Positions 7,102 to 13,486 of a stretch of DNA of 16,631 nt are shown here, piece by piece. The translations under genes were made by a program, and so were the position numbers. This DNA comes from Methanocorpusculum sp. (lineage in GTDB: Archaea > Halobacteriota > Methanomicrobia > Methanomicrobiales > Methanocorpusculaceae), in assembly GCA_030539595.1 (NCBI GenBank), contig JAUNXW010000016.1, forward strand, positions 1 to 16,631. The letters are read 5' to 3'. Positions within the stretch are counted from its first letter, which is position 1, and each line of letters starts with the position of its first letter. A model generated the notes under the pieces. That model saw only the letters and a program-made list of their open reading frames with translations. It was not told where the DNA came from and searched no databases.

Positions 7102-7110
7102 ATATAAATT
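7102..7110 (-). promoter_or_regulatory. Candidate TATA box for the tandem flavoprotein operon
   Basis: AATTTATATT on the minus strand is centred about 27 bases before ATG 7079, the spacing expected for a leaderless archaeal transcript. Confidence 0.5.
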
Positions 7111-7171
7111 CTATTGTATGGGATTTTTGGTAATCAGAACTTGTCAAATTGCTGAAACCTTTAGATATCTC

Positions 7172-7203
7172 AGTTGAGGCGAGATGCTTTAGCATCTTTA
7201 GCT
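7172..7203 (+). repeat. Inverted 32-nt repeat, left copy
   Basis: The 32 bases from AGTTGAGGCGAG to ATCTTTAGCT are repeated exactly, in reverse orientation, at 7982-8013. The core AGATGC-TTTA-GCATCT is itself a hairpin. In this copy outer bases CTCAG (7169-7173) and CTGAG (7202-7206) extend the stem. A second small hairpin, GCAAG...CTTGC (7207-7223), follows. Confidence 0.85.
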
Positions 7204-7331
7204 GAGCAAGACTTTAGGCTTGCGAATCGTGAAAAAGTTAGTTGGACAAACTCATAGCAGTACACGAAATTAATTTAAGTGTCAGATACCGCTATTCGAC
7301 AAACCCTAACACAGCCCTATGGAGATATTTA

Positions 7332-7772
7332 TTATGATATTTTTACGCTTTTTCTCCAAAGAACTCTGTGGCTGCCGTCATAATAGTATCCGATAAATGA
7401 AACCATCAGCACACCCGACATTCCCGCAACTATATTTTTATAAGATACAATCTTGGGGTAATCGGTATCCGCAAGTTCTCTCACGGAATATCCGGGAGGA
7501 ATTTCAAATCCCTGCATATTAATTTCGATTGATTTCAGATAGTCACTTTCCGCAGATTTCATAACGGTTACAATAATATCATTTCCTGAAACAGTGCAGG
7601 TTATGGGAATATTTTGGCTTTCGATAATGCTTTCGGAAGTATTGCCGGACATAAACAAACCCGCCAGAATCACGCCGAAAATTATAATCAATGCGGTGAC
7701 CGCGATAATTATCACTGCGGAGAATGACTTCTTTTTTCGTCCGTTTGTTTTAGACTTCTGCAGTTTTGCCAT
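7332..7772 (-). CDS. Pilin-like membrane-anchored protein, unknown function
   Basis: A 146-aa protein with a short basic N terminus (KTNGRKKKSF), one strongly hydrophobic helix (about 18-41, AVIIIAVTALIIIFGVILAG) and an external beta-rich domain with VSGNDIIVTV and LKSIEINMQGFEIPPGY. The shape resembles archaeal type IV pilin or pilin-like proteins, but the usual G-VSPVI cleavage motif is not evident, so it may simply be a membrane-anchored surface protein. The gene is alone, between two inverted copies of the 32-nt repeat. An inverted repeat ATTCAG-CA-CTGAAT (7775-7788) abuts the start codon, and TATA-like AAATATTAC lies about 27 bases upstream on the minus strand. Function not recognised. 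Confidence 0.65.
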   Translation of the reverse strand: MAKLQKSKTNGRKKKSFSAVIIIAVTALIIIFGVILAGLFMSGNTSESIIESQNIPITCTVSGNDIIVTVMKSAESDYLKSIEINMQGFEIPPGYSVRELADTDYPKIVSYKNIVAGMSGVLMVSFIGYYYDGSHRVLWRKSVKIS

Positions 7773-7981
7773 TGATTCAGCACTGAATATTGATATTTGT
7801 AATATTTGATAATTTATCCATATATATGTGTTACTTTATGAGATCGTTCAATTTTGAACTTGTCCAAGAGATTTAATAACTATTCAAAACCTTATAGTTT
7901 TCTCTGCTAAAGTCATCCGCTTTCAGCATCCAACACTCATTCGCAATTGTTCCGTTTGATGAGTAAATATTCTGTTTGTTA

Positions 7982-8013
7982 AGCTAAAGATGCTAAAGCA
8001 TCTCGCCTCAACT
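7982..8013 (-). repeat. Inverted 32-nt repeat, right copy
   Basis: Exact reverse complement of 7172-7203. The identity stops at the 32-nt borders: flanks of the two copies differ, and this copy has its own adjoining hairpin AGAAAG-N9-CTTTCT (8015-8035). No target-site duplication is evident at the borders. Confidence 0.85.
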
Positions 8014-8185
8014 AAGAAAGCTCTTCGGACTTTCTGCTATTTGACAGCCTCTTTAAACATAAAATCGCATTTTTGTATCCTGAAATAAGGTTACACTTTC
8101 ACTCATCATTTTTCACTATATTATATACTATATTTTAGACATTATGCAATAAATGTAATCTTATTTCTAGATATAACAAGTGTAA

Positions 8186-8202
8186 TAAAAAAATAAAAAA
8201 AA
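8186..8202 (-). terminator. T-tract after aspS
   Basis: Directly beyond the aspS stop, the minus strand reads two runs of Ts (8195-8202 and 8187-8193 approximately), typical of archaeal intrinsic termination. Confidence 0.6.
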
Positions 8203-9492
8203 TTATGGACTGACTCTGTGTCTGTCACGCGGGAAGAGAACACCCTCACGGATGTTCTGTAAATCAAGCATAGTCATAACAAGTCTTTCAGCACCAAGTC
8301 CCCACCCTGCGTGAGGAGGCATACCATATCTGAACGGGTTAAGATAGAATTCAAATGCATCAGGATTAAGTCCCTTATCCTTAATCTGCTTAACAAGTAA
8401 ATCGTAGATATGGCAGCGCTGTGCTCCTGAAGAAAGTTCCATTCTCGGATGCATCATATCAAAAGCCCTGCAGACCTCAGGCTTGTCTTCAAACGGCATT
8501 GTATAGAACGGTCTTGTAGAGGTTGGCCACTCTGTAATAAAATACATTGTGCCCATCTTTTCTCCGATAACTCTTTCTGCCGCAGAAGATAAATCGTCAC
8601 CGAAAGCAAGAGGCTCTCCGCCTTCTGTTGAAATCTCAATTGCTTCCTTATATGTAATCTTCGGGAAAGGAACTGACGGAACTTTGAAATCCTTAATCTC
8701 AAGAGTTTCAAGTTCGGCTGCACAGTGGTCTTTGACATATTGGTAAGCGTAAGCGACCGCATTCTCAAGAACGCTCATTGCGTCCTGCTCGTTTGCAAAA
8801 GACATCTCAACATCAATGGAGGTTGCTTCATTTAAGTGTCTGACTGTGTTGTGCTCTTCGGCTCTGAAGATTGGACCTATTTCAAAAACTCTGTCAAATC
8901 CAGCGCCCATAAGCATCTGTTTGTAGAGCTGGGGAGACTGGTTTAAGAAAGCTTCCTTATCGAAGTATGCGAGCGGGAAAAGTTCTGTTCCTCCTTCTGT
9001 TGCGGCAGCTACAATCTTTGGAGTCTGAACCTGAGTGAATTTGTTGTCCCAGAGGTATTCGTTTATTGCACGAAGGACAGAGTTTCTAATAAGAAATATT
9101 GCGTTGACTTTCGGTTTTCTGAGGTCGAGATATCTGTTGTCAAGTCTTGTATCAAGTTCTGCTGGAACTTTTTCGCTGACATCGAGCGGTAACGGAGTTT
9201 CGGCTTTGGAGATGATTTTCAGAGTATCAGGAACAAGTTCGCGTCCGTTCGGTGCTTTTTCCGTTGCTTTAACAACGCCTTCTACTTCAACGACCGATTC
9301 ACGTGTGACTTCTTTTAATGCCGCAAGAACTTCGGCAGATACTTTTTTCTTAGGGATGGTTACCTGAAGAATTCCTGTTCTGTCGCGGACTAAAAGGAAA
9401 GTCAATCCTCCTAAATCCCTTTCTTCATGAACCCAGCCGAATATTTTGGCGTGCTCAATTGAGGGAGTTACATCTTTTATTGGTATGCGCAT
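8203..9492 (-). CDS. aspS: Aspartate-tRNA(Asp/Asn) ligase, archaeal type, probably non-discriminating
   Basis: A 429-aa class II synthetase that charges tRNA with aspartate. Domain order: N-terminal OB-fold anticodon domain (about 1-100), hinge, then catalytic core with LDTRLDNRYLDLR, ATEGGTELFPLAYF, QSPQLYKQMLM, motif 2 FRAEEHNTVRHLNEA and motif 3 GLGAERLVMTMLD, ending FPRDRHRVSP. Compared with the discriminating Thermococcus enzyme as I remember it, the two tRNA-Asp selectivity residues differ: Trp26 corresponds to H22 (GWVHEERD) and Lys85 to P81 (EKAPNG). His and Pro there are the pattern of non-discriminating enzymes that also make Asp-tRNA(Asn) for an amidotransferase. ATG 9492 gives the canonical length. 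The Fic gene ends 50 bases upstream; whether they share a transcript is unclear. Confidence 0.95.
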   Translation of the reverse strand: MRIPIKDVTPSIEHAKIFGWVHEERDLGGLTFLLVRDRTGILQVTIPKKKVSAEVLAALKEVTRESVVEVEGVVKATEKAPNGRELVPDTLKIISKAETPLPLDVSEKVPAELDTRLDNRYLDLRKPKVNAIFLIRNSVLRAINEYLWDNKFTQVQTPKIVAAATEGGTELFPLAYFDKEAFLNQSPQLYKQMLMGAGFDRVFEIGPIFRAEEHNTVRHLNEATSIDVEMSFANEQDAMSVLENAVAYAYQYVKDHCAAELETLEIKDFKVPSVPFPKITYKEAIEISTEGGEPLAFGDDLSSAAERVIGEKMGTMYFITEWPTSTRPFYTMPFEDKPEVCRAFDMMHPRMELSSGAQRCHIYDLLVKQIKDKGLNPDAFEFYLNPFRYGMPPHAGWGLGAERLVMTMLDLQNIREGVLFPRDRHRVSP

Positions 9493-9542
9493 AAAATCTG
9501 TATATTATTGGCAGTGCACATAGATTATTGTTTGGTGTTAAG

Positions 9543-10817
9543 TCACTGAATTTTCTTCATCCACTCAGGGTTGATTGAATAAACAAACTCCCGCGACCTC
9601 TTCCTCATAATCAGATACTTAGCGTCTGTAAGATGAATCAAATCGGTTCTCGCTGTCTGATAAGCAACCCCGAACTGACCGGAAATTTCCGGAATTGTGA
9701 TTTCCTCGTTGTGATGTTCAATCATATACAGAAGAACACGCTCCTGTCTGTTATTCAAATCATCAAGCGAGGCAATCACATTTTCTACGGAAGCCTTTTT
9801 CTGATTTTCAGACTCAAGATGTTCAATCAAACCTTTCCGTGATTTTCTGATGCACCTGATAATATACAGAATAAAATATGTCAGGTCAAAATCATCTTCT
9901 TCTGTCGCTATGTAAGCGTCCCTGTATTTTGCCGGAGATTGCGTAATGATTTTTGAAATCGGCAGATACTGAAAAATCTCATAACCTTTTGAAAGAACAT
10001 ACCAGTAAAACAAAGTTCGCGCAGTTCTTCCGTTGCCGTCATAGAATGGGTGAATGTATCCAATTAGAAAATGCAGAGCTATCGCAGTTATCAGCGGATG
10101 AACAAATTCATCGTCATCAATAAAATCATGATTGACAAAGTCGCAAAGGCTCTGAATTAATTCAGGGATTTTTTCCGCTTTTGGCGGTGAATGAATCAGT
10201 TTACCTGTTCTGTTGTCAACAACGATAACATCATCCGTGTTTCTGAAAACTCCCGACTGTGACTCGCTTTTCAGCGTATCGATTGTAACTATTTTCTGAA
10301 TCTCACAGATAAATTCAGGCGTCAGCTTAACATCTTTTTTTGTCCTGATAAACTGCATTGCCAGATGATTATTTACAATCATCCTCTCATCCTTATTTTT
10401 CGGCGCAATATTTTTTCTGAGCATATTTTTTGCCGCGGATTCGGTTGTCGAAGCTCCTTCAAGTCTGCTTGAAAATATAGCCTCTTCCGAAATTGCCTGA
10501 GAAATATATTCCTGAAGAGAATCAGCTGACTTTTTTCCGAGAGAGATTATTTTTGACAGATTCTGATCGCACAGATGAAGTTCTCTTGTAATCTCAGGCG
10601 TCTGAACATAAAATAAATCAAGTTCATCATAGAGCAGATGGATAGAAGATAAACTCCGCGCAAATTTCAAAATGTTCCATACCTTCTTCGGATCAGAATC
10701 ATTCACTCTGTACTTTAAATCTTTCCAGGAATAATACTCGCCGTTTTCGGAAAGCAAAGACATATTATAAATATCTTCAAACGTCGCTCCATTTTGAATA
10801 TCCGTATTGTACATCAT
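9543..10817 (-). CDS. Fic-domain AMP transferase-like protein with C-terminal winged helix
   Basis: A 424-aa Fic protein. The signature H256-PFYDGNGR (256-264) is intact: His256 as catalytic base, acidic D260 for Mg, then the GNGR phosphate site. Such enzymes usually transfer AMP (or another NMP) from a nucleotide to a target hydroxyl. The N-terminal inhibitory motif SSRLEG (S116...E120-G121) marks the self-inhibited class in which the helix precedes the Fic core. Residues about 353-415 form a winged helix-turn-helix (IPEISGQFGVAYQTARTDLIHL), suggesting DNA binding and autoregulation. Two adjacent ATG codons (10817 and 10814) could both start. A perfect 14-bp-arm palindrome covers the promoter. 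No antitoxin-like partner adjoins; the divergent neighbour is a lipoprotein. The target is unknown. Confidence 0.92.
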   Translation of the reverse strand: MMYNTDIQNGATFEDIYNMSLLSENGEYYSWKDLKYRVNDSDPKKVWNILKFARSLSSIHLLYDELDLFYVQTPEITRELHLCDQNLSKIISLGKKSADSLQEYISQAISEEAIFSSRLEGASTTESAAKNMLRKNIAPKNKDERMIVNNHLAMQFIRTKKDVKLTPEFICEIQKIVTIDTLKSESQSGVFRNTDDVIVVDNRTGKLIHSPPKAEKIPELIQSLCDFVNHDFIDDDEFVHPLITAIALHFLIGYIHPFYDGNGRTARTLFYWYVLSKGYEIFQYLPISKIITQSPAKYRDAYIATEEDDFDLTYFILYIIRCIRKSRKGLIEHLESENQKKASVENVIASLDDLNNRQERVLLYMIEHHNEEITIPEISGQFGVAYQTARTDLIHLTDAKYLIMRKRSREFVYSINPEWMKKIQ

Positions 10818-10826
10818 AATACTAAT

Positions 10827-10862
10827 TTTTAATTACTAATAATAAATAATTAGTAATTAAAA
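10827..10862. promoter_or_regulatory. Perfect palindrome over the fic promoter (candidate operator)
   Basis: TTTTAATTACTAAT (10827-10840) and ATTAGTAATTAAAA (10849-10862) are exact 14-base inverted arms around the eight-base spacer AATAAATA. Read from fic, the spacer (TATTTATT) sits about 24-31 bases before ATG 10817, where an archaeal TATA box for a leaderless transcript would lie. A bound dimer would therefore block TBP. The winged helix of Fic is the obvious candidate ligand (inference). Confidence 0.65.
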
Positions 10863-10895
10863 TTAATATAGTTTTGCATAACGAACCCTCACCAA

Positions 10896-10905
10896 AATTA
10901 AATCT
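10896..10905 (+). promoter_or_regulatory. Candidate TATA box for the lipoprotein gene
   Basis: AAATTAAATC lies 24-33 bases before ATG 10929, and no Shine-Dalgarno precedes the start, so a leaderless transcript is plausible. Confidence 0.35.
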
Positions 10906-10928
10906 TACAACAGCCAATAAATAAATGA

Positions 10929-11762
10929 ATGAAAAAAATTGCATTGGTGCTTATCCTAAGCTTAATCCTGATTTTTTCCGCAGGGTGCGTTACCGAATCG
11001 GACAAAATCATAGGTAACTGGAAAACCGTTGAGCCTTACAGCGACGAATATTATTCGATGAATTATGTTGTCACATTTAATGAAGACAACAGCGGAAAAT
11101 TAGTTGAAACTGTATCTCCCGATGGAATTACCGGAACTTTTCCGATTATCTGGAAAAAGACAGGCGATAAAACCTATCGGTTTGAAGAACTCACAACCTT
11201 CAAACTATCCGAAGACAGTAAATCGCTGACATCCAATTATGGATATACATACACAGGCGGAGATGGATTTACAAACGGAACGTGGGTTCAAAACGGTGTC
11301 AAAGGTGACGAGTATCGTTATGAGTATGTGTTTAATTCTGATGGTAGTGGTGTTGAAACATATTATGAGGGTGATTTGGTCGAGAGATATAATATCACAT
11401 GGAGAGATATGGGCAGCAATATGTTTGAGTATACTTATATCTTCACGGTTGAGTTTTCCGATGACGGTAAAACATTGTATGGTATCTGGGGCACTCCGTG
11501 TAAAGAGTCTGACGGTGTCTGGACTGAAGAACCGGAAGATGATTACAGATATTATTACTCTTATGAATTTTTAGATGACAACATGTGTAAATCGGTCTGT
11601 TATTACAATGACTCAGATGAGGTTTATGATATATATTATTATGTCTGTTCTGAATCAGGTAACGAGATTACTTTGATTGAGATTTATATGACTTATCTTG
11701 AGATGCAGGATGACGGCACAATTAAAGATTTGAAACGTTCGGTCTCTCTGAAAAAGGTTTGA
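10929..11762 (+). CDS. Secreted lipoprotein with three internal repeats, unknown function
   Basis: A 277-aa protein with a basic-hydrophobic signal peptide (MKKIALVLILSLILIF) and a lipobox FSAGC, so C20 is the probable lipid-anchored first residue of the mature protein. The exported part is acidic and tyrosine-rich and consists of three units of about 75-80 residues, each opening with a GxW motif: IIGNWKT (27-33), TNGTWVQ (115-121) and SDGVWTE (194-200). Each continues with a Y-rich strand, a D/N-D/E-G turn and an ITW/IIW-type strand, resembling lipocalin-like or META-like beta sheets. The third unit has diverged and carries four cysteines. The gene is divergent from fic across about 110 bases that include the fic palindrome. 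Function not recognised. Confidence 0.75.
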   Translation: MKKIALVLILSLILIFSAGCVTESDKIIGNWKTVEPYSDEYYSMNYVVTFNEDNSGKLVETVSPDGITGTFPIIWKKTGDKTYRFEELTTFKLSEDSKSLTSNYGYTYTGGDGFTNGTWVQNGVKGDEYRYEYVFNSDGSGVETYYEGDLVERYNITWRDMGSNMFEYTYIFTVEFSDDGKTLYGIWGTPCKESDGVWTEEPEDDYRYYYSYEFLDDNMCKSVCYYNDSDEVYDIYYYVCSESGNEITLIEIYMTYLEMQDDGTIKDLKRSVSLKKV

Positions 11763-11764
11763 TT

Positions 11765-11785
11765 AAAAAAAAATATTTTTTTTTT
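11765..11785. terminator. Bidirectional A/T terminator
   Basis: Nine As, TA, then ten Ts form an A-tract/T-tract pair between the convergent lipoprotein and small membrane protein genes. It provides a T-tract in both reading directions. Confidence 0.6.
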
Positions 11786-11791
11786 GGAAAT

Positions 11792-12019
11792 TTATTTTCC
11801 GTTTGCTTTGTTGACTGTCTGAACAGTCAGTACAAGGTTTATAATCCAGATTACGAGTGAAATAATTGAGGTTGTTCCGAGTGTGAAGATTGATGCGAAT
11901 CCGAATATTAAGCAGAGAATGAAAAATAATAATCCAAGCCCTATTCTTCCAGCATACATTAATCCAATGCCGTTTAAGAAAACGGAGAGGAGAACAGCCA
12001 ATACCATGCTTTTTGCCAT
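11792..12019 (-). CDS. Small TM2-like membrane protein
   Basis: A 75-aa protein with two hydrophobic helices (about 5-24 and 26-64, the latter long enough to be two segments). It begins MAKSMVLAVLLSVFLNGIGLMYAGRIG, which resembles the TM2-domain pattern in which a KS/K-x-x-A-LLS-F-x-x-G-x-G-x-x-Y motif opens the first helix. It ends in a short polar tail (VNKANGK). TM2 proteins are widespread in archaea, with no settled function. ATG 12019 gives the whole motif. A larger overlapping frame on the same strand (11763-12059) is basic, isoleucine-rich and lacks domain character, so I regard it as spurious. Confidence 0.65.
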   Translation of the reverse strand: MAKSMVLAVLLSVFLNGIGLMYAGRIGLGLLFFILCLIFGFASIFTLGTTSIISLVIWIINLVLTVQTVNKANGK

Positions 12020-12151
12020 AAATGTAATTCCTGTCAGAAATTTTTAGATTTCTTAACAAGATAGAAGTAGGGGTTGAGGGTATTTATAGGTTACAGATAT
12101 TGAGAATGTTCTTTTGTGAAAAATCAGTTGATAATAAATGTCGATGCTGAA

Positions 12152-12742
12152 TTATTTCACATCATTTAATGGCGTATACAATAATCCGGAAGATCCCTTG
12201 TCGTTAATTTTCTTTGCAGGAACTCCAGCTATAGCAATATTTGGCTCTAAAAAACTCTTGTTAACAACTGCATTTGCCCCAATAGCAATATTATCCGCTA
12301 TTGTTATCTCATCAAATAATTTTGCTCCAGGTCCAATATATACATTATTTCCTATTGAAGGGGCTTTACCACTAAAACCAGCTTTAGTGCCGATATTAAC
12401 TCCGACATGAATTCTGCAATAGTCACCAATTTTTGCATTGCCATTTATAATAATTGGACCGATATGAGCTAAATTTAACCCTTTCCCGCATACATTAAGC
12501 GGTACTGTAAAATTACATTTTAGACCAAGTTTCTGTTTTCGATATGAGTATATGTAAAATAATAATTTATTTTTAAGAGATGGATTATTTTTATAATATT
12601 CAGCCTTGCGTAATAATATTTCATATTTCCAGATTGGATTTAAGACCACATCTAAAAATAATCTGTAGTGTTTTCTTTTGATTCCCAATGCTTTTCTATC
12701 TTCTTCAAGATACTCCCTAAGATCACTTTTTGATTTAATCAT
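12152..12742 (-). CDS. CysE-like hexapeptide-repeat O-acetyltransferase
   Basis: A 196-aa acyltransferase. Residues 1-75 are helical and basic. Residues about 80-180 are a left-handed beta helix of hexapeptide turns (IIINGNAKIGDYC, IGNNVYIGPGAKL, IADNIAIGANAVV), ending IAGVPAKKI, the usual coenzyme A-side cap. H93 (LNLAHIGP) and H112 (RIHVGVNIG) are candidate catalytic bases. It resembles serine acetyltransferases and the related sugar or capsule O-acetyltransferases. The helical part is shorter than in cysteine-biosynthetic CysE, and there is no cysteine-pathway gene nearby, so a surface-polysaccharide role is equally likely. The coding sequence looks more AT-rich than its neighbours, hinting at transfer. 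A TATA-like ATAATATATG lies just upstream. Confidence 0.8.
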   Translation of the reverse strand: MIKSKSDLREYLEEDRKALGIKRKHYRLFLDVVLNPIWKYEILLRKAEYYKNNPSLKNKLLFYIYSYRKQKLGLKCNFTVPLNVCGKGLNLAHIGPIIINGNAKIGDYCRIHVGVNIGTKAGFSGKAPSIGNNVYIGPGAKLFDEITIADNIAIGANAVVNKSFLEPNIAIAGVPAKKINDKGSSGLLYTPLNDVK

Positions 12743-12758
12743 ATTTCAACATATATTA

Positions 12759-12773
12759 TAAGTAATTTACTTA
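12759..12773. promoter_or_regulatory. Palindrome upstream of the acetyltransferase (candidate operator)
   Basis: TAAGTAA-T-TTACTTA is a perfect 15-base palindrome 17-31 bases before ATG 12742, overlapping the region where the minus-strand TATA box would be. It lies in the divergent gap shared with the ribbon-helix-helix gene. Confidence 0.45.
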
Positions 12774-12796
12774 CATTAATCTTTTTATTACTCACT

Positions 12797-12809
12797 CAAC
12801 ATAATGTTG
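12797..12809. promoter_or_regulatory. Palindrome upstream of the ribbon-helix-helix gene (candidate operator)
   Basis: CAACAT-A-ATGTTG sits 26-38 bases before ATG 12835. Ribbon-helix-helix proteins commonly bind short palindromes at their own promoters, so it is a candidate autoregulatory site. Confidence 0.45.
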
Positions 12810-12834
12810 TATCAGTAAAAATCATATAACATAA

Positions 12835-13209
12835 ATGGCAAGGTCAAAAATAAATCCCGCAACCTCCGTTACATTCAGAATGCCCGACGATAAGCTCAAT
12901 AAGATAGATGAACTCGCCTTAAAAAATACTCACGACAGAACCGCTGAAATAAACGACGCCTGCCGTCACTGGATTGAAATAGGCGGAGTTTTCGGAAAAG
13001 AAAATATTACTCAGCAGAAAATTTCGGAGCTTGAAAAACAGATGACCGAGCTAAACAACAGAATGGAGAAATTAGAATCATCGCTTGAAAAAATTTCGGA
13101 AGTGATGACTCAGACGGATAAAAATAATTCAGCGCTTCTGAATATCATCAGTAGTAACGAACACACAATAAAATGTCTGCTTCAATCGCTGACAGAATCC
13201 AATAAATAA
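12835..13209 (+). CDS. Ribbon-helix-helix DNA-binding protein with coiled-coil tail
   Basis: A 124-aa protein. Residues about 9-50 (TSVTFRMPDDKLNKIDELA, then a second helix around TAEINDACRHWIEIGG) fit a ribbon-helix-helix domain: a beta strand that inserts in the DNA major groove, then two helices. Residues about 58-120 form a heptad-rich, E/K/L coiled coil (ISELEKQMTELNNRMEKLESSLEKISEVM), presumably for oligomerisation. No toxin gene adjoins, so it is not obviously an antitoxin. It is divergent from the acetyltransferase across 92 bases holding two palindromes. Similar small RHH plus coiled-coil proteins occur in Methanomicrobiales plasmid or chromosome-partition-like contexts, but I cannot assign a role. 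Confidence 0.72.
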   Translation: MARSKINPATSVTFRMPDDKLNKIDELALKNTHDRTAEINDACRHWIEIGGVFGKENITQQKISELEKQMTELNNRMEKLESSLEKISEVMTQTDKNNSALLNIISSNEHTIKCLLQSLTESNK

Positions 13210-13220
13210 AACTCTTCATC

Positions 13221-13228
13221 AAAAAAAA
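13221..13228 (-). terminator. T-tract after the por operon
   Basis: Eight consecutive Ts on the minus strand follow immediately after the porD stop, consistent with transcript termination for the four-gene operon. Confidence 0.6.
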
Positions 13229-13486
13229 TTAATGTTCTTCTCTGACCATCTGAATGCATTTCTTCGGGCATTCATTTGAACAGATACCGCAGCCTTTACA
13301 GTAGACCAAATCAATCTCCTGAGTGTCTGCATCAATAACTGCATCAGGGCAAAACATTGCACAAATCCCGCAGTGATTGCAGATGCTTCTGTCAACTATT
13401 GGTCTGAAAGTTCTCCAAGAACCTGTCTGACCCATAGCTCCTTCTTTCGGTGAGCTTATTGTAATCTTCGGCATAATTTTGCTCAT
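13229..13486 (-). CDS. porD: 2-oxoacid:ferredoxin oxidoreductase delta subunit (2[4Fe-4S])
   Basis: An 85-aa ferredoxin-like subunit. It has two cluster motifs, C36-x2-C39-x2-C42-x3-C46-P and C63-x2-C66-x2-C69-x3-C73-P, after an N-terminal extension containing the typical GSWRTFRPIVD segment of PorD/VorD proteins. It relays electrons from the catalytic beta-subunit cluster to external ferredoxin. The start at 13486 overlaps the porC stop as ATGA, so the last two genes of the operon are translationally coupled. Length is normal for the family. Confidence 0.93.
   Translation of the reverse strand: MSKIMPKITISSPKEGAMGQTGSWRTFRPIVDRSICNHCGICAMFCPDAVIDADTQEIDLVYCKGCGICSNECPKKCIQMVREEH

Larger units (their letters stand above)
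7773..8202. other. Gene-free 430-base stretch
   Basis: Contents: the pilin-like gene promoter with ATTCAG-CA-CTGAAT (7775-7788); a GAACTTGTCCAA motif (7856-7867); the right copy of the 32-nt repeat (7982-8013); a hairpin AGAAAG...CTTTCT (8015-8035); AT-rich DNA at 8100-8180; and the aspS 3' T-tract (8186-8202). No convincing open frame or RNA gene was seen on either strand. Confidence 0.7.

Noticed and set aside
7137..8035. CRISPR array suggested by repeated palindromic sequence
   Set aside because: Only two copies exist, in opposite orientation, 780 bases apart, with no regular spacers and no cas genes.
7773..8202. tRNA or small structured RNA in the long gene-free stretch
   Set aside because: No cloverleaf, CCA end or T-loop GTTCRA pattern was found; the visible hairpins are short and AT-rich.
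9543..10817. Fic as the toxin of a two-gene toxin-antitoxin module
   Set aside because: There is no adjacent small antitoxin; the inhibitory SSRLEG motif is inside the same protein, and the neighbours are aspS and a lipoprotein.
11763..12059. 98-codon open frame on the minus strand overlapping the small membrane protein
   Set aside because: Its product is basic, isoleucine/asparagine-rich and domain-free, while the frame at 11792-12019 encodes a clean TM2-like pattern.
12835..13209. Ribbon-helix-helix protein as an antitoxin
   Set aside because: No toxin frame follows or precedes it in the same direction; the next gene is convergent porD.
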